NCBI GenBank assembly: GCA_020161665.1
Contig: JAIUPA010000004.1
Coordinates: 1 to 64,000, forward strand
DNA length: 64,000 bases
Source: Pseudomonadota bacterium
GTDB taxonomy: Bacteria; Pseudomonadota; Alphaproteobacteria; Rhizobiales; Rhizobiaceae
Direction of reading: 5' to 3'
This document shows, piece by piece, positions 46,801 through 57,540 of this stretch. Position 1 is the first letter of the stretch. The number at the start of each line of letters is the position of its first letter. A program made the translations under genes and the position numbers. The notes below the pieces were generated by a model. That model was not told the origin of the DNA and ran no database searches. It was given only the letters and a program-made list of their open reading frames with translations.

Positions 46801-47730
46801 TCAGGTCCAGCCTTCGAAGAAGCCGGGGCCAGCGGCCTCCTTGACCATTTCGCCCGCTCTTGCCCCGATCTCGGTTGCCTTGAGGCGCGGGCCGGTCAGT
46901 TCCACCTCGTGGGCCTTGGTGCCATCCGGCGTGAGGATCATGCCGTGGAAGGTCAGCGTGTCGCCATCGATCTGGGCGTAGCCGGCAATCGGCGTGCGGC
47001 AGGAGCCATCCAGCGTCGCCAGAAAGGCGCGCTCGCAGGAGACCGCATCAAACGTATCGCGGTCGTTGATCGCGGCCAAAAGATCATTGACGCGGGTGTC
47101 GCCGATGCGGCTTTCGATGCAGATGGCACCTTGTGCCGGTGCGGGCGGAAAATCGCGCGGATCGAGAAGGGCGGTCGGCACATCCTCACGACCCAGACGG
47201 CGAAGGCCGGCATAGGCGAGAAGTGTGGCATCCACCTGTCCCTCGTTCAACTTGCGCAGGCGCGTGTCGACAAGGCCCCGGAAGATGACGACATTGATGT
47301 CCGGGCGCAGCCTGCGGATAAGGGCCTGACGGCGCAGCGACGACGAGCCGATGGTGGCTCCTTGCGGCAATTCCATCAAGGTGGGGGCGGTGCGTCCGAC
47401 AAAGGCGTCGCGCACATCTTCGCGCGGCAGGTAGGTGGACAGATAAAGGCCTTCCGGCAGAACCGTCGGCATGTCCTTGGAGGAGTGGACGGCGAAATCG
47501 AGATCGCCGGAGAGAAGCCCGTCTTCCAGTTCCTGGGTGAACAGGCCCTTGCCCCCGATTTCCGAAAGGGCGCGGTCGGTGATGCGGTCGCCGGTGGTCG
47601 ACAGCACGACGATTTCAAACATCGCCTCGTTGAGACCATGGGCGGCTATCAGCCGGTCACGCGTTTCATAGGCCTGAGCCAGTGCCAGCGGCGAACCGCG
47701 CGTTCCGATCCTGAAAGGTTTTGTTTGCAT
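46801..47730 (-). CDS. hemC: Hydroxymethylbilane synthase (porphobilinogen deaminase)
   Basis: A 309-residue enzyme that links four porphobilinogens. It opens [23 protein letters not shown] holds the active-site region and [11 protein letters not shown] the cysteine that carries the dipyrromethane cofactor. Length is normal. ATG at 47730 was chosen; the frame runs on to 48240 but that part is antisense to tsaD. It leads the minus-strand hem cluster and is divergent from tsaD with a 72-bp shared promoter gap. Confidence 0.96.
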   Translation of the reverse strand: MQTKPFRIGTRGSPLALAQAYETRDRLIAAHGLNEAMFEIVVLSTTGDRITDRALSEIGGKGLFTQELEDGLLSGDLDFAVHSSKDMPTVLPEGLYLSTYLPREDVRDAFVGRTAPTLMELPQGATIGSSSLRRQALIRRLRPDINVVIFRGLVDTRLRKLNEGQVDATLLAYAGLRRLGREDVPTALLDPRDFPPAPAQGAICIESRIGDTRVNDLLAAINDRDTFDAVSCERAFLATLDGSCRTPIAGYAQIDGDTLTFHGMILTPDGTKAHEVELTGPRLKATEIGARAGEMVKEAAGPGFFEGWT

Positions 47731-47802
47731 CCGCGTCAATCCGTTGTTACCGGAACTTCCGTAGCCAGCTTTTGGCGCCACCGCAACCATTGAAGACAAT
47801 CC

Positions 47803-48900
47803 ATGAGCAAGCCCCTGCGCATCCTCGGAATCGAGACAAGCTGCGATGAAACGGCGGCCGCTGTTTTGGCGCGCCATGCGGATGGGCGCGGCGAAATCCT
47901 TGGCGAAGTGGTGTTTTCGCAGCTGGACGAGCACAGCCTTTATGGGGGCGTGGTTCCGGAAATTGCGGCACGTGCCCATGTGGAGGCTCTGGACGGGTTG
48001 ATTGCCGAGGCCCTTTCCCGCGCGAATATGTCGCTTTCCGAGGTGGATGCGATTGCCGCGACGGCGGGGCCGGGCCTCATCGGCGGGCTGATTGTCGGAC
48101 TGATGACCGGAAAGGCGCTGGCGCGGGCCACCGGCAAGCCACTTTATGCAGTCAACCATCTCGAAGGTCATGCGCTGACGGCGCGGCTGACCGACCATCT
48201 CGAATTCCCCTTCCTGATGCTGCTCGTTTCCGGCGGTCACACGCAGCTTGTGCTGGTCAAGGGCGTTGGCGATTACGAGCGCTGGGGCACGACCATTGAC
48301 GATGCGCTGGGCGAGGCCTTCGACAAAACGGCGAAGCTTTTAGGGCTTGGCTATCCCGGCGGCCCGGCGGTGGAAGCGGCAGCCCTTCACGGCAACCCGG
48401 AACGCTTTGTCTTTCCGCGTCCCATGGTGGGTGAGGCGCGGCTCGACTTCTCCTTTTCCGGCCTGAAGACGGCCGTGCGGCAGGCGGCGGAAGGGCTTCA
48501 GCCGGTCAGCGATCAGGACATTGCCGATATCTGCGCCTCCTTCCAGCGGGCCGTTTCGCGCACGCTTTCGGAGCGGATCGGACGTGGCCTGAAGCGGTTC
48601 CAGACGCAGTTTCCGGGTCTATCACAGCGTCCGGCGCTGGTGGTGGCAGGGGGTGTTGCCGCCAACAAGGTGCTACGCCAGACGTTGACCGAACTTTGCG
48701 ACAAGCACCGCTTTGATTTTGTGGCCCCGCCCATCCGGCTTTGCACGGATAATGCGGTGATGATTGCCTGGGCCGGGTTGGAGCGCATGGCCGCCGGTCT
48801 GCCTGCCGACAGCCTCGATGTTGCGCCGCGTTCGCGCTGGCCGCTGGATGAGGATGCCAAGGCCGTCGTCGGTTATGGCAAGAGGGGGGCCAAGGCATGA
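47803..48900 (+). CDS. tsaD: tRNA threonylcarbamoyladenosine synthase subunit TsaD
   Basis: A 365-residue ASKHA-fold metalloprotein that, with TsaB and TsaE, transfers the threonylcarbamoyl group to A37 of ANN-decoding tRNAs. [15 protein letters not shown] is the phosphate 1 motif; RAHVEAL and NHLEGHAL provide metal-binding histidines; [11 protein letters not shown] and [12 protein letters not shown] follow. Length is normal. Its stop overlaps the gpsA start (ATGA). Confidence 0.97.
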   Translation: MSKPLRILGIETSCDETAAAVLARHADGRGEILGEVVFSQLDEHSLYGGVVPEIAARAHVEALDGLIAEALSRANMSLSEVDAIAATAGPGLIGGLIVGLMTGKALARATGKPLYAVNHLEGHALTARLTDHLEFPFLMLLVSGGHTQLVLVKGVGDYERWGTTIDDALGEAFDKTAKLLGLGYPGGPAVEAAALHGNPERFVFPRPMVGEARLDFSFSGLKTAVRQAAEGLQPVSDQDIADICASFQRAVSRTLSERIGRGLKRFQTQFPGLSQRPALVVAGGVAANKVLRQTLTELCDKHRFDFVAPPIRLCTDNAVMIAWAGLERMAAGLPADSLDVAPRSRWPLDEDAKAVVGYGKRGAKA

Positions 48901-49895
48901 GTGGAGCGGAACGGATCGTTGTCATCGGGGCCGGGGCTTTTGGCACCGCGCTCGCTGCGGTGATCGCCTCTGCCGGTCGTGGTGAGGTCATTCTTCTCGG
49001 TCGTAACGCCTCGCTGATGGCAGATCTCGCGACCAGTCGCGTGCATGAAGAAGCGCTGCCGGGCATTACGTTGCCCGAGGCGCTGAACTTCTCCGCCGAT
49101 TTAACGGTGCTCGAAACGGCGCGGACCGTGCTGTTTGTCATGCCGTCACAGGCACAGGCCGAAGCCGCTCGCCAATACGGGCCTTATCTTTCCAAGACAG
49201 CGACCATCGTGACGTGCGCCAAGGGGATCGACCGGGCCTCGTCGCGGCTTTTGACCGAGGTGATCGAGGCCGAGTTGCCCGGCCATCCGGTGGCGGTGCT
49301 TTCCGGTCCCGGCTTTGCTGCCGATATTGCCAAAGGTCTGCCGACAGCGATGGCGCTGGCAGCCAGCGACCTTGACGAAGCGGCGCGTCTGGCGCGTCTT
49401 CTCTCGGGCCCGACCTTCCGGCTTTATGCCTCTGGCGACCGCATCGGTGTGCAGCTTGGCGGGGCGCTGAAGAACGTGCTGGCCATTGCCTGCGGTATTG
49501 TCGAAGGCGCGGGGCTTGGCGAGTCAGCGCGGGCGGCGTTGATTGCGCGTGGTCTTGCCGAAATGGCGCGCTTCGTGGCGGCCATGGGCGGCAGCGGCGA
49601 AACGGTGATGGGGCTTTCCGGGCTTGGCGATCTGGTGCTCACCGGCACCAGCCACCAGTCGCGCAACCTGCGCTTCGGCATTTCGCTCGGGCGCGGCGAG
49701 CCGATGGATTTTTCGCGCGGTTCGCTGGTTGAGGGCGCGTTTGCCGCGACCGTGGCGGCGCGCCTTGCTGAAGGGCGGCACGTGCGCATGCCGATTACCA
49801 ACGCGGTGGCCGCCATTATTGACGGCACGCTTGATATTCCCGCGGCCATCGAAATGCTGATGTCGCGACCGATCACCACCGAAGCCAATCCCTGA
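48897..49895 (+). CDS. gpsA: Glycerol-3-phosphate dehydrogenase [NAD(P)+]
   Basis: A 332-residue cytosolic enzyme that reduces dihydroxyacetone phosphate to sn-glycerol 3-phosphate for phospholipids. [14 protein letters not shown] is the NAD(P) loop; [18 protein letters not shown] and the [16 protein letters not shown] segment with the catalytic lysine are typical. It overlaps tsaD by four bases. Confidence 0.96.
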   Translation: MSGAERIVVIGAGAFGTALAAVIASAGRGEVILLGRNASLMADLATSRVHEEALPGITLPEALNFSADLTVLETARTVLFVMPSQAQAEAARQYGPYLSKTATIVTCAKGIDRASSRLLTEVIEAELPGHPVAVLSGPGFAADIAKGLPTAMALAASDLDEAARLARLLSGPTFRLYASGDRIGVQLGGALKNVLAIACGIVEGAGLGESARAALIARGLAEMARFVAAMGGSGETVMGLSGLGDLVLTGTSHQSRNLRFGISLGRGEPMDFSRGSLVEGAFAATVAARLAEGRHVRMPITNAVAAIIDGTLDIPAAIEMLMSRPITTEANP

Positions 49896-49919
49896 AACAG
49901 GCCCAAACAGGAGTGTCTC

Positions 49920-50213
49920 ATGCTGTTCACAATTCTGTGCAACGACAAGCCCGGTCATCTCGAACTGCGCATGTCCACGCGCCCCGCGCATGTGGAATGG
50001 CTGAACGGTCTTGATGCCGCCGGAACCCTCAAGGCGGCTGGTCCCTTCCTCGGTGATGATGGCAAGCCGGTCGGCTCGATGGTCATCATCAAGGCCGAAA
50101 GCCTTGACGCGGCAACGGCACTGGCGGCTGAAGACCCCTATGCCAAGGCCGGACTTTTCACGGATGTGACGGTTCGCCCGTGGAACTGGGTGTTCAAGAA
50201 TCCGGAAGCTTAA
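49920..50213 (+). CDS. YciI family protein
   Basis: A 97-residue ferredoxin-like-fold protein. The RPAHVEWLNGLDAAGTLKAAG stretch carries the conserved histidine and DPYAKAGLFTDVTVRPW the conserved aspartate of the YciI/EthD-like family. The function is unknown; some relatives are dechlorinases or fused domains. It is 24 bp after gpsA and touches the EVE gene. Confidence 0.9.
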   Translation: MLFTILCNDKPGHLELRMSTRPAHVEWLNGLDAAGTLKAAGPFLGDDGKPVGSMVIIKAESLDAATALAAEDPYAKAGLFTDVTVRPWNWVFKNPEA

Positions 50214-50659
50214 TGATGGCGAATTACTGGCTCTTCAAATCCGAACCGTTCAAGTGGTCCTGGGAACAGCAAAAAGCCAAGGGTGAGGTCGGTGAAGAAT
50301 GGACCGGCGTTCGCAACTATCTGGCGCGCAATAACATGCGGGCCATGAAGATTGGCGACAAGGGCTTCTTCTACCACTCCAACGAGGGGCTCGAAGTGGT
50401 CGGGATCGTCGAGGTCTGCGCACTTTCCCATCCGGATTCAACGGCGGAAGGGGATGCCCGCTGGGACTGCGTGGATATTCGCGCGGTCTGTGACGTGCCG
50501 AAGCCGGTGACCTTGAAGACCGTCAAGGAAACGCCGTCGCTTGCTAAAATGTCGCTCGTCACCTCCATGCGCCTTTCGGTGCAGCCGGTGACGGAAGAGG
50601 AATATTTCGAAGTCTGCCGCATGGGTGGGCTGGAAAACCCGCCGCTTTCGCCGCAATAG
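50213..50659 (+). CDS. EVE domain protein
   Basis: A 148-residue stand-alone EVE (PUA-like) domain, starting MMANYWLFKSEPFKWSWE; WTGVRNYLARNNMRAMKIGD and FFYHSNEGLEVVGI line the pocket that, in relatives, reads modified bases. EVE proteins are thought to bind modified DNA or RNA. The first ATG overlaps the YciI stop (TAATG); the next codon is also ATG. The close link to yciI is common in alphaproteobacteria. Confidence 0.93.
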   Translation: MMANYWLFKSEPFKWSWEQQKAKGEVGEEWTGVRNYLARNNMRAMKIGDKGFFYHSNEGLEVVGIVEVCALSHPDSTAEGDARWDCVDIRAVCDVPKPVTLKTVKETPSLAKMSLVTSMRLSVQPVTEEEYFEVCRMGGLENPPLSPQ

Positions 50660-50680
50660 CGGGCGGCTTTGGAGACGCGT

Positions 50681-51718
50681 GTGACGGAAGCCAGCAAAGT
50701 GGATGGTCTGACAGAAGCGCGCGCTTCCTGGATTGGCGGACTGATCTTCGCGCTCTCCTTTGATGCCGACGGGCGCGGTCGCATGATCAACGATGCGGAT
50801 GCCGCTCTCGAAGCTCTGCCGGGGAGCGACGGCTGGCTCTGGCTGCATTTCAATCTGTCCGACATGCGCTCGCAGAATTTCATCGCCCGGCAGTCCGGTC
50901 TTCCTGAAGACGTTCGCACGCTGCTGCTTGACGATGAAGATCGCCATGCTCTTGCCGGAACGCCGGAGGCTTTCGCGCTGGTGCTTTCGGATTTCGAGAC
51001 GGAATTCGATCGGAATGCCGGTTTTGAGCCCTCGCGGCTCAGGCTTGCCTTCAGCGGCAGGCTGGTGATTTCCGTGCGGCGCCACCCGCTGCTTTGCGTG
51101 GACAAGGTCAAGCGCAGCCTTGTGTCCGGGCGGGCCGTGAAGCACCCGGCCATGCTGATCGGTCTTCTGGGCGATACATTCGCCGATGCCTCATCCGACC
51201 ATATCGAGAGCTTTGCCGACCGCTTCGATGATGTCGAGGATGCGGTGATTGCGGGCCTGCGGGATGCGGGTGACTATGGTGTGGCCCGCATGCGACGCAC
51301 GCTGTTGCGTCTTCACCGCGAAGTCGCACCGATGCGGTCGCTCATGCGGCGGCTGACGATGTTTGCCGCCGATGCGCCCGAAACACCGGCGGCGGTGGCG
51401 GCTTCGGAAGCCGGGCGGCTCCTTCTTTCGCTTGAAGGGCTTGATGGCGAGGTGCGCGATCTTCAGGCGCGGGCGCGCCTCATCCGTGAAGAAATCGATG
51501 CCTTGGCGAGTGCGGAAACCAACCGCCAGCTTTTCATTCTCTCCGTGCTTTCGGCTCTCTTCCTCCCGGCCACACTGGTGACGGGGCTTTTCGGCATGAA
51601 TACGCATGACCTGCCTTTTGAGAGTTCAGCGGGCGGGTTCTGGTACGCTCTCATTCTTGCGGCCCTGGCAACGGCGAGCGTCGTGGCCATCATTCGCTAT
51701 GTCGGACGGCAGCGATGA
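50681..51718 (+). CDS. CorA/ZntB family divalent metal transporter
   Basis: A 345-residue protein with a large cytoplasmic N-terminal domain, long stalk helix and two C-terminal membrane helices. TGLFGMNTHDLPFE contains the GMN motif that defines the pore, with a ZntB-like following segment. Magnesium, zinc or another divalent ion may be moved. GTG at 50681 has GGAG 6 nt upstream; a TTG four codons earlier is less likely. Its stop overlaps the methyltransferase start (ATGA). Confidence 0.88.
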   Translation: MTEASKVDGLTEARASWIGGLIFALSFDADGRGRMINDADAALEALPGSDGWLWLHFNLSDMRSQNFIARQSGLPEDVRTLLLDDEDRHALAGTPEAFALVLSDFETEFDRNAGFEPSRLRLAFSGRLVISVRRHPLLCVDKVKRSLVSGRAVKHPAMLIGLLGDTFADASSDHIESFADRFDDVEDAVIAGLRDAGDYGVARMRRTLLRLHREVAPMRSLMRRLTMFAADAPETPAAVAASEAGRLLLSLEGLDGEVRDLQARARLIREEIDALASAETNRQLFILSVLSALFLPATLVTGLFGMNTHDLPFESSAGGFWYALILAALATASVVAIIRYVGRQR

Positions 51719-52356
51719 AGTATCGCCGGGCGTTTATTCTGGCCAATACCAGCCTGATGCGCCCGCCGCATGTGCCGGAAATCCGGCTGCATCTGGCGAG
51801 TGAAGCGCATGATTTGTGGCTGAAGACGGAAGAAGAGCTTCAGGAAATCGGCCTGCCGCCGCCATTCTGGGCCTTTGCCTGGGCGGGCGGGCAGGGGCTG
51901 GCCCGTTACGTGCTCGATCATCCTGAGATGGTGGAAGGCAGGCGGGTTCTGGATTTCGCGACCGGCTCGGGACTGGTGGCGATTGCCGCGATGATGGCCG
52001 GAGCAGCGCAGGTGACCGGGGCGGATATCGACCCGTTCGCGGGCGAGGCCGTCCGGCTCAATGCGGCGGAGAACGGCGTGTCGGTTGATTTCCAGGGAGA
52101 GAACCTGATCGGTCGCGATGACGGATGGGATGTCGTTCTGGCCGGTGATGTTTTCTATGACGCGGATTTTTCCGCCGCACTTGTTCCCTGGCTCAGCCAG
52201 CTTGCGGTGCGTGGAGCGCTGGTTCTTGTCGGTGATCCGGGCCGTGCCTATCGACCGAAGGACCGGCTCGACTGTCTTGCCACCTATGAGGTGCCGGTGA
52301 CGCGGGCACTGGAAGACACCGAGGTGAAGCGCACCACGGTCTGGCGCTTCCGATAA
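51715..52356 (+). CDS. METTL20-like protein lysine methyltransferase (ETF beta subunit)
   Basis: A 213-residue class I methyltransferase. RRVLDFATGSGLVAIAA is the S-adenosylmethionine loop, VTGADIDPFAGEA motif II, and GDVFYDADFSAAL the post-motif (D/E)xxF/Y seen in the METTL20/ETFB-KMT group. Human METTL20 and an Agrobacterium homologue methylate lysines of the electron transfer flavoprotein beta subunit; the same target is likely here. The etfBA genes are not in this window. It is coupled to the CorA/ZntB gene. Confidence 0.8.
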   Translation: MKYRRAFILANTSLMRPPHVPEIRLHLASEAHDLWLKTEEELQEIGLPPPFWAFAWAGGQGLARYVLDHPEMVEGRRVLDFATGSGLVAIAAMMAGAAQVTGADIDPFAGEAVRLNAAENGVSVDFQGENLIGRDDGWDVVLAGDVFYDADFSAALVPWLSQLAVRGALVLVGDPGRAYRPKDRLDCLATYEVPVTRALEDTEVKRTTVWRFR

Positions 52357-52668
52357 TCAGCGATCGCGGCGAATGACGCAGACGCCCATTTCCCAGGCGC
52401 AATCGGATGTCGTGGCGGTGACCGTGCGAACGCGCGGCGATGGCGCATAACGCGCAGGCTGAACGTTTTTGATATAGAAAAAGGTTCCGTTGCCGGGAAT
52501 GGTCGCGGAAGATGCCGCACCGACATAGGTATCGCCCCAGGGCGTGACCGAGGGCAGGCCGTTGCCGCCGATGAAATCGCGACCCCGGTAGGCTTCGTCC
52601 GCCATCAGAGTGGTCGCGGACAGGCAGACCGCGCAAAAGCCAACCATTGCTATCCATGGATTTCGCAT
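52357..52668 (-). CDS. Hypothetical secreted protein
   Basis: A 103-residue protein with a signal peptide (about 1-23, ending TTLMADEA). The mature part is small, glycine-rich near GGNGLPSVTPWGDTY, with two cysteines near the C-terminus (TSDCAWEMGVCVI) that could form a disulfide. I recognise no family. ATG at 52668 has GGAG 8 nt upstream. It converges on the methyltransferase gene, with its stop abutting that gene's end. Confidence 0.7.
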   Translation of the reverse strand: MRNPWIAMVGFCAVCLSATTLMADEAYRGRDFIGGNGLPSVTPWGDTYVGAASSATIPGNGTFFYIKNVQPARYAPSPRVRTVTATTSDCAWEMGVCVIRRDR

Positions 52669-53006
52669 GACATGTCTCCCGGCCAAAAACTTTGCTCTTC
52701 TTCTTGTGTCGGAGCCCGTTTTGATAACCAAATCTTAACCGTGAGAAGGTGCCTGATGCAAGCGGGGGTCTTTTGCGGCGATTTAAAGCTTGGACGATTC
52801 GCGTATTCCTGCCTTTTGCCTAGGCAATAAGTACAAGCGCTTGAACGCCAATCGATTAAATTCAGTGCGATAGAAACATATTGCTTGTCGAGGCGTCCTT
52901 TGATGTTCTAAAGGTCGCCATTGACGCGATACATGGTTTATCCGGGGATGTATCGCCGGGAGGAATGCCCGAAAATCGAAGCGAATTGCAACGCCGCGAG
53001 GTTCTG
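52669..53006. promoter_or_regulatory. 338-bp gap upstream of the sdh operon
   Basis: It must contain the sdhCDAB promoter on the plus strand and that of the small secreted protein on the minus strand. The AT-rich part at about 52840-52890 is the best candidate. Frames here lack good starts. I see no known riboswitch. Confidence 0.4.
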
Positions 53007-53399
53007 ATGGCGAACGTATCACATAATCGGCCTTTGTCGCCGCATCTTCAAATCTACAAGCCGATTCCGACGATGGTTGCATCGATCGTGCATCGCATTA
53101 CCGGCGGCGCGCTTTATTTCGGCACGCTGCTCGTGGCCTGGTGGCTGGTCGCAGCTGCCTCCGGCGATGATTATTACGCCTGGGTCCAGTGGGCCATGGG
53201 CACTTTTATCGGCAAGCTGATCCTGTTCGGCTACACGTGGGCCCTGCTGCACCACATGCTTGGCGGCTTCCGCCACTTCATCTGGGATTCGGGCCACGGC
53301 TTCGAGAAGCACTTTGCCACGAAGCTTGCCAAGGCTACGGTTGTTGGTTCTGTCAGCCTGACCATTCTGGTCTGGGTTGTCGGCTACATCGTCTGGTGA
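53007..53399 (+). CDS. sdhC: Succinate dehydrogenase cytochrome b556 subunit
   Basis: A 130-residue inner-membrane anchor of complex II. RPLSPHLQIYKPIPTMVASIVHRITGG is the family signature; three membrane helices follow, and LLHHMLGGFRHFIWD contains the haem-ligand histidine region. It binds haem b and ubiquinone with SdhD. First gene of sdhCDAB. ATG at 53007 was chosen by family alignment; a frame open from 52881 has no support. Confidence 0.96.
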   Translation: MANVSHNRPLSPHLQIYKPIPTMVASIVHRITGGALYFGTLLVAWWLVAAASGDDYYAWVQWAMGTFIGKLILFGYTWALLHHMLGGFRHFIWDSGHGFEKHFATKLAKATVVGSVSLTILVWVVGYIVW

Positions 53400-53411
53400 G
53401 GGGGGATTCTC

Positions 53412-53795
53412 ATGTCCGATATGCGTACACCTCTCGGTAAAGTCCGGGGCCTCGGTTCGTCCAAGAGCGGAACCGATCATTTCTGGCGTCAGCGCGTGAC
53501 GGCCGTTGCCAACGTGCCGCTCATGCTCTTCTTCGTGATCTTCCTCATCAAGTACGGCGGTGCGCCGCACGCGGAAGTCATCGCAGCCCTCCACAACCCG
53601 ATCATTGCTGTGATCATGGGTCTCGTGGTGATCTCGGGTCTCATTCACATGAAGCTCGGGATGCAGGTCATCATCGAGGACTATATCCACGTGGAGTGGC
53701 GCAAGGTCGCTCTCCTGATGCTGAACACGTTTTTTGTTGTCTTCGTGGCCGGGCTCTGTCTCTTCGCCATCCTGAAGATCGCATTCGCAGGATAA
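53412..53795 (+). CDS. sdhD: Succinate dehydrogenase hydrophobic anchor subunit
   Basis: A 127-residue membrane protein with three helices. [24 protein letters not shown] is typical of alphaproteobacterial SdhD, and [15 protein letters not shown] carries a likely haem-ligand histidine. It is 12 bp after sdhC and 6 bp before sdhA. Confidence 0.95.
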   Translation: MSDMRTPLGKVRGLGSSKSGTDHFWRQRVTAVANVPLMLFFVIFLIKYGGAPHAEVIAALHNPIIAVIMGLVVISGLIHMKLGMQVIIEDYIHVEWRKVALLMLNTFFVVFVAGLCLFAILKIAFAG

Positions 53796-53801
53796 ACCGC
53801 T

Positions 53802-55643
53802 ATGGCTCCCGTTGTTTCACCCGCCCAGAATGGCAAGGCCTACACCTACGTCGATCATTCCTATGACGTGGTTGTCGTTGGCGCCGGCGGCGCCGGTCTT
53901 CGTGCAACGCTCGGCATGGCCGAGCAGGGCTTCAAGACCGCTTGCATCACCAAGGTCTTCCCGACCCGTTCCCACACCGTTGCAGCTCAGGGCGGTATTG
54001 CCGCCTCGCTGACCAACATGACGCCGGACTGCTGGCAGTGGCACCTTTACGATACCGTGAAGGGTTCCGACTGGCTCGGCGACGTTGACGCCATGCAGTA
54101 TCTGGCCATGGAAGCCCCGAAGGCTGTCTATGAGCTGGAACATTATGGCGTGCCGTTCTCGCGTAACGAGGAAGGCAAGATCTACCAGCGTCCGTTCGGC
54201 GGTCACATGCAGAACTACGGCGACGGCCCGCCGGTTCAGCGCACCTGCGCTGCTGCCGACCGTACCGGCCACGCCATTCTGCACACGCTTTATGGCCAGT
54301 CGCTGCGCAACAATGCCGAGTTCTTCATCGAGTACTTCGCGCTCGACCTCATCATGTCCGATGACGGCCGTTGCACGGGTGTCGTTGCTTGGAACCTCGA
54401 AGACGGCACGATCCATCGCTTCACCGCCAAGATGGTGGTTCTCGCCACGGGTGGTTATGGTCGCGCCTACTTCTCGGCCACCTCTGCCCACACCTGCACG
54501 GGTGACGGCGGCGGTATGATCTCGCGCGCCGGCCTGCCGCTGCAGGATATGGAGTTCGTTCAGTTCCACCCGACAGGTATCTACGGCGCTGGCTGTCTGA
54601 TCACCGAAGGCGCACGCGGCGAAGGCGGTTATCTCGTCAACTCCGAAGGCGAGCGCTTCATGGAGCGTTACGCTCCGTCGGCCAAGGACCTTGCCTCGCG
54701 TGACGTTGTCTCGCGCTGCATGACGCTTGAAATCCGCGAAGGCCGTGGCGTTGGCAAGAACAAGGACCACATCTTCCTGCACCTCGACCACCTGGATCCG
54801 GCTGTTCTGCACGAGCGCCTGCCGGGTATCTCGGAAAGCGCGAAGATCTTCGCCGGTGTGGACGTGACGCGCGAGCCGATCCCGGTTCTGCCGACCGTTC
54901 ACTACAACATGGGCGGCATTCCGACCAACTATTGGGGCGAAGTGCTCAACGCCGACAGCCAGAACCCGGAACGCGTCGCGCCCGGCCTGATGGCAGTGGG
55001 TGAAGCCGGTTGCGCCTCGGTGCACGGTGCAAACCGCCTCGGTTCCAACTCGCTGATCGACCTCGTGGTCTTCGGTCGCGCCGCGGCTATCCGCGCCGGT
55101 CAGGTCATCGACAAGAACGAACCGATCCCGGCTCTGAACGTCGCTGCCTGCGACAAGATCATGGCCCGTTTCGACAGCCTGCGTCATGCCAATGGCCAGA
55201 CGCCGACCGCCGTGCTGCGTGACAAGATGCAGCGCGCCATGCAGGAAGACGCCGCCGTGTTCCGCACCCAGGAAGCGCTTGAGTCCGGCTGCCGCCGCCT
55301 CTCCGCCATCTGGAAGGAACTGCCGGACGTCAAGGTTTCCGACCGCTCGATGGTCTGGAACTCCGATCTCGTCGAAACGCTCGAACTGCACAACCTCATG
55401 CCCAACGCCATCACCACGGTGTTCGGCGCCGAGGCCCGCAAGGAAAGCCGTGGTTCGCATGCCCGCGAGGACTACACCAGTGGTCCGTTTGCCGGTCGTG
55501 ACGACGAGAACTGGCGCAAGCACACGCTGGCCTGGGTTTCGGAAGCGGGCGACGTCAAGCTCGACTACCGCCCGGTCCATACCGACCTCATCGCCGACGG
55601 GATCGATCCCTACAAGATCGCCCCCAAGGCCCGCGTCTATTGA
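53802..55643 (+). CDS. sdhA: Succinate dehydrogenase flavoprotein subunit
   Basis: A 613-residue catalytic subunit that oxidises succinate to fumarate. [15 protein letters not shown] is the FAD loop; SHTVAAQGG carries the histidine that binds FAD covalently; [11 protein letters not shown] and the C-terminal YRPVHTD are typical. Length is normal. It precedes sdhB by 17 bp. Confidence 0.98.
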   Translation: MAPVVSPAQNGKAYTYVDHSYDVVVVGAGGAGLRATLGMAEQGFKTACITKVFPTRSHTVAAQGGIAASLTNMTPDCWQWHLYDTVKGSDWLGDVDAMQYLAMEAPKAVYELEHYGVPFSRNEEGKIYQRPFGGHMQNYGDGPPVQRTCAAADRTGHAILHTLYGQSLRNNAEFFIEYFALDLIMSDDGRCTGVVAWNLEDGTIHRFTAKMVVLATGGYGRAYFSATSAHTCTGDGGGMISRAGLPLQDMEFVQFHPTGIYGAGCLITEGARGEGGYLVNSEGERFMERYAPSAKDLASRDVVSRCMTLEIREGRGVGKNKDHIFLHLDHLDPAVLHERLPGISESAKIFAGVDVTREPIPVLPTVHYNMGGIPTNYWGEVLNADSQNPERVAPGLMAVGEAGCASVHGANRLGSNSLIDLVVFGRAAAIRAGQVIDKNEPIPALNVAACDKIMARFDSLRHANGQTPTAVLRDKMQRAMQEDAAVFRTQEALESGCRRLSAIWKELPDVKVSDRSMVWNSDLVETLELHNLMPNAITTVFGAEARKESRGSHAREDYTSGPFAGRDDENWRKHTLAWVSEAGDVKLDYRPVHTDLIADGIDPYKIAPKARVY

Positions 55644-55660
55644 TTTGAGGAGAAATCGAC

Positions 55661-56440
55661 ATGGTTGAACTCGCTCTCCCGAAGAACTCCCAAATCAAGG
55701 AAGGCAAGGTCTGGCCGAAGCCGGCCGGTGCCAAGAACGTCCGCGAACTCCGCATCTATCGCTGGAATCCGGATGACGGCCAGAATCCCCGCATCGATAC
55801 CTATTACGTCGATGTGGACGATTGCGGCCCGATGGTTCTGGACGCCCTCCTCTACATCAAGAACAAGGTCGACCCGACCCTGACGCTGCGCCGTTCCTGC
55901 CGTGAAGGCATTTGCGGCTCCTGCGCCATGAACATCGACGGTACGAACACGCTGGCCTGCACCAAGGGCATGGACGAAGTGAGCGGCACCGTTAAGATCT
56001 ACCCGCTGCCGCATATGCCGGTGGTGAAGGATCTTGTTCCGGATCTGACGCAGTTCTACGCCCAGCATCGCTCGATCGAACCCTGGCTGAAGACGGTTTC
56101 CCCGACGCCGGCCAAGGAATGGAAGCAGAGCCACGAAGACCGTCTCAAGCTTGACGGCCTTTATGAGTGCATTCTCTGCGCCTGCTGTTCGACGTCGTGC
56201 CCGAGCTACTGGTGGAACGGCGACCGTTACCTCGGTCCGGCTGTTCTGCTGCAGGCCTATCGCTGGCTGATCGACAGCCGCGACGAAGCCAAGGGCGAAC
56301 GTCTCGACAACCTTGAAGACCCCTTCCGTCTTTATCGTTGCCACACGATCATGAACTGCGCGCAGACCTGCCCGAAGGGTCTGAACCCGGCAAAGGCCAT
56401 CGCCGAAATCAAGAAGATGATGGTCGAGCGCCGCGTCTAA
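55661..56440 (+). CDS. sdhB: Succinate dehydrogenase iron-sulfur subunit
   Basis: A 259-residue protein with an N-terminal [2Fe-2S] ferredoxin domain ([16 protein letters not shown]) and a C-terminal domain with two cysteine clusters ([16 protein letters not shown] and [11 protein letters not shown]) for [4Fe-4S] and [3Fe-4S]. It links FAD to quinone. Last gene of the operon; a 10-bp inverted repeat follows. Confidence 0.98.
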   Translation: MVELALPKNSQIKEGKVWPKPAGAKNVRELRIYRWNPDDGQNPRIDTYYVDVDDCGPMVLDALLYIKNKVDPTLTLRRSCREGICGSCAMNIDGTNTLACTKGMDEVSGTVKIYPLPHMPVVKDLVPDLTQFYAQHRSIEPWLKTVSPTPAKEWKQSHEDRLKLDGLYECILCACCSTSCPSYWWNGDRYLGPAVLLQAYRWLIDSRDEAKGERLDNLEDPFRLYRCHTIMNCAQTCPKGLNPAKAIAEIKKMMVERRV

Positions 56441-56455
56441 CGCGACTGATACTGT

Positions 56456-56484
56456 TTCCGGCGCGTCCATGGGGCGCGCCGGAA
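56456..56484 (+). terminator. Hairpin after sdhB
   Basis: TTCCGGCGCG (56456-56465) pairs perfectly with CGCGCCGGAA (56475-56484) around a 9-nt loop. It lacks a T run, so its strength as a terminator is uncertain. Confidence 0.55.
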
Positions 56485-56770
56485 CCCTTCCAGACCGCGA
56501 ATCACGCAGAGCGGCTGGAACTTTTAGATTTTGCCATCGGCCAGGGTCTGATTGCGGCGTCGATGACCCATCCGCCGCCTGCGAATTTCCGCTTTTTGTC
56601 GTCTCGGTCACAATCTGTGCCAAAATGCAACAAGGTGTTGCGGTGCGCACTTGATCGACCTGCAAATATTAAGATAATTCCGCCATGATTTCAGGATAGG
56701 CGAGGTCTGCGTCGCAAAATTGCGGGTGCGGTTCGGGTATCGCGAAAATTCAGGTCCAGGGAGTTTGTGA
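56485..56770 (+). promoter_or_regulatory. Upstream region of the Omp19-like gene
   Basis: No gene is seen between the sdhB hairpin and the lipoprotein start. An AT-rich stretch at about 56665-56685 is a possible promoter. GGGAG (56759-56763) precedes the ATG. Confidence 0.4.
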
Positions 56771-57313
56771 ATGCAGGTGAGACACGTCGCTACGGCAGCC
56801 GCCATTGTCCTTACGCTTGCCGGGTGCCAGCGCACCACAAGCGACGGTTTCAGCAGCTCCGGCTCCAACCTTGCTCCGCTTGAGGCGCAGCCGGTCGGTG
56901 GTGTGCAGTCGGGCGCCTTGCCGCCGCCGTCCTCTCCGACGGGCGTTGCGCCCACCCAGCCCGGCCAGTTCCCCACGGCACCGCAGATGGCCTCGGCCAC
57001 GCCTGCCATGAGCGCTCCGCCTGCCACAGCCCTTGATGTGCGCAAGGAGGGGATGATCGGCAATTGGAAGGTGTCGAACAATGGCGCAAGCTGCGACATG
57101 TTCCTGACGCTGACCAACCTCGGCAGCGGTTCGCGTGGCGGCACGCGCGGCTGCGTGGGCGCTCTGACCACGATGCGTTCGTGGGAAGTCTCCGGCAAGC
57201 AGGTCGTTTTGAAGGACCTTTCGGGAAGCCCGATTGCCACGCTCTACAAGTCGGGCGACACGCGGTATGACGGTTCACTCTCCTCGGGCGGTTCTATCAG
57301 TCTCAGCCGCTAA
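56771..57313 (+). CDS. omp19: Omp19-like lipoprotein (protease inhibitor family)
   Basis: A 180-residue outer-membrane lipoprotein. The signal sequence ends in lipobox LAGC (cysteine about 19), then a proline/alanine-rich linker to about 90, then a small beta-barrel inhibitor-like domain (about 92-180) with [29 protein letters not shown] and the C-terminal GSISLSR. The layout and the GxW..C...C pattern match Brucella Omp19, which resembles AprI/Inh protease inhibitors and inhibits host proteases. Whether this copy inhibits proteases is inference. Confidence 0.85.
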   Translation: MQVRHVATAAAIVLTLAGCQRTTSDGFSSSGSNLAPLEAQPVGGVQSGALPPPSSPTGVAPTQPGQFPTAPQMASATPAMSAPPATALDVRKEGMIGNWKVSNNGASCDMFLTLTNLGSGSRGGTRGCVGALTTMRSWEVSGKQVVLKDLSGSPIATLYKSGDTRYDGSLSSGGSISLSR

Positions 57314-57540
57314 AGCGTGACGCGATCTTTCCGATTGGCTCTCACGCTTTCGCGCTTTGATGTCTCGCATGCCGTTGTCGCAATACCGCCGCCCACATTG
57401 GCGCGACATGGATTCACACGATAGCGGTGGCGTTCGGGGTCCGGAACGCAACCGCTCCTTCCCATAACCCTTTGCGGGGCAATTGCCCTGCTTCCTGACA
57501 AGGCCGGGCGCACCCCGTGGTCCGGCACGGATGAAACGCC

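Noticed and set aside
47731..48240. N-terminal extension of hemC
   Set aside because: The frame is open but lies antisense to tsaD, and hemC proteins start at the [12 protein letters not shown] position.
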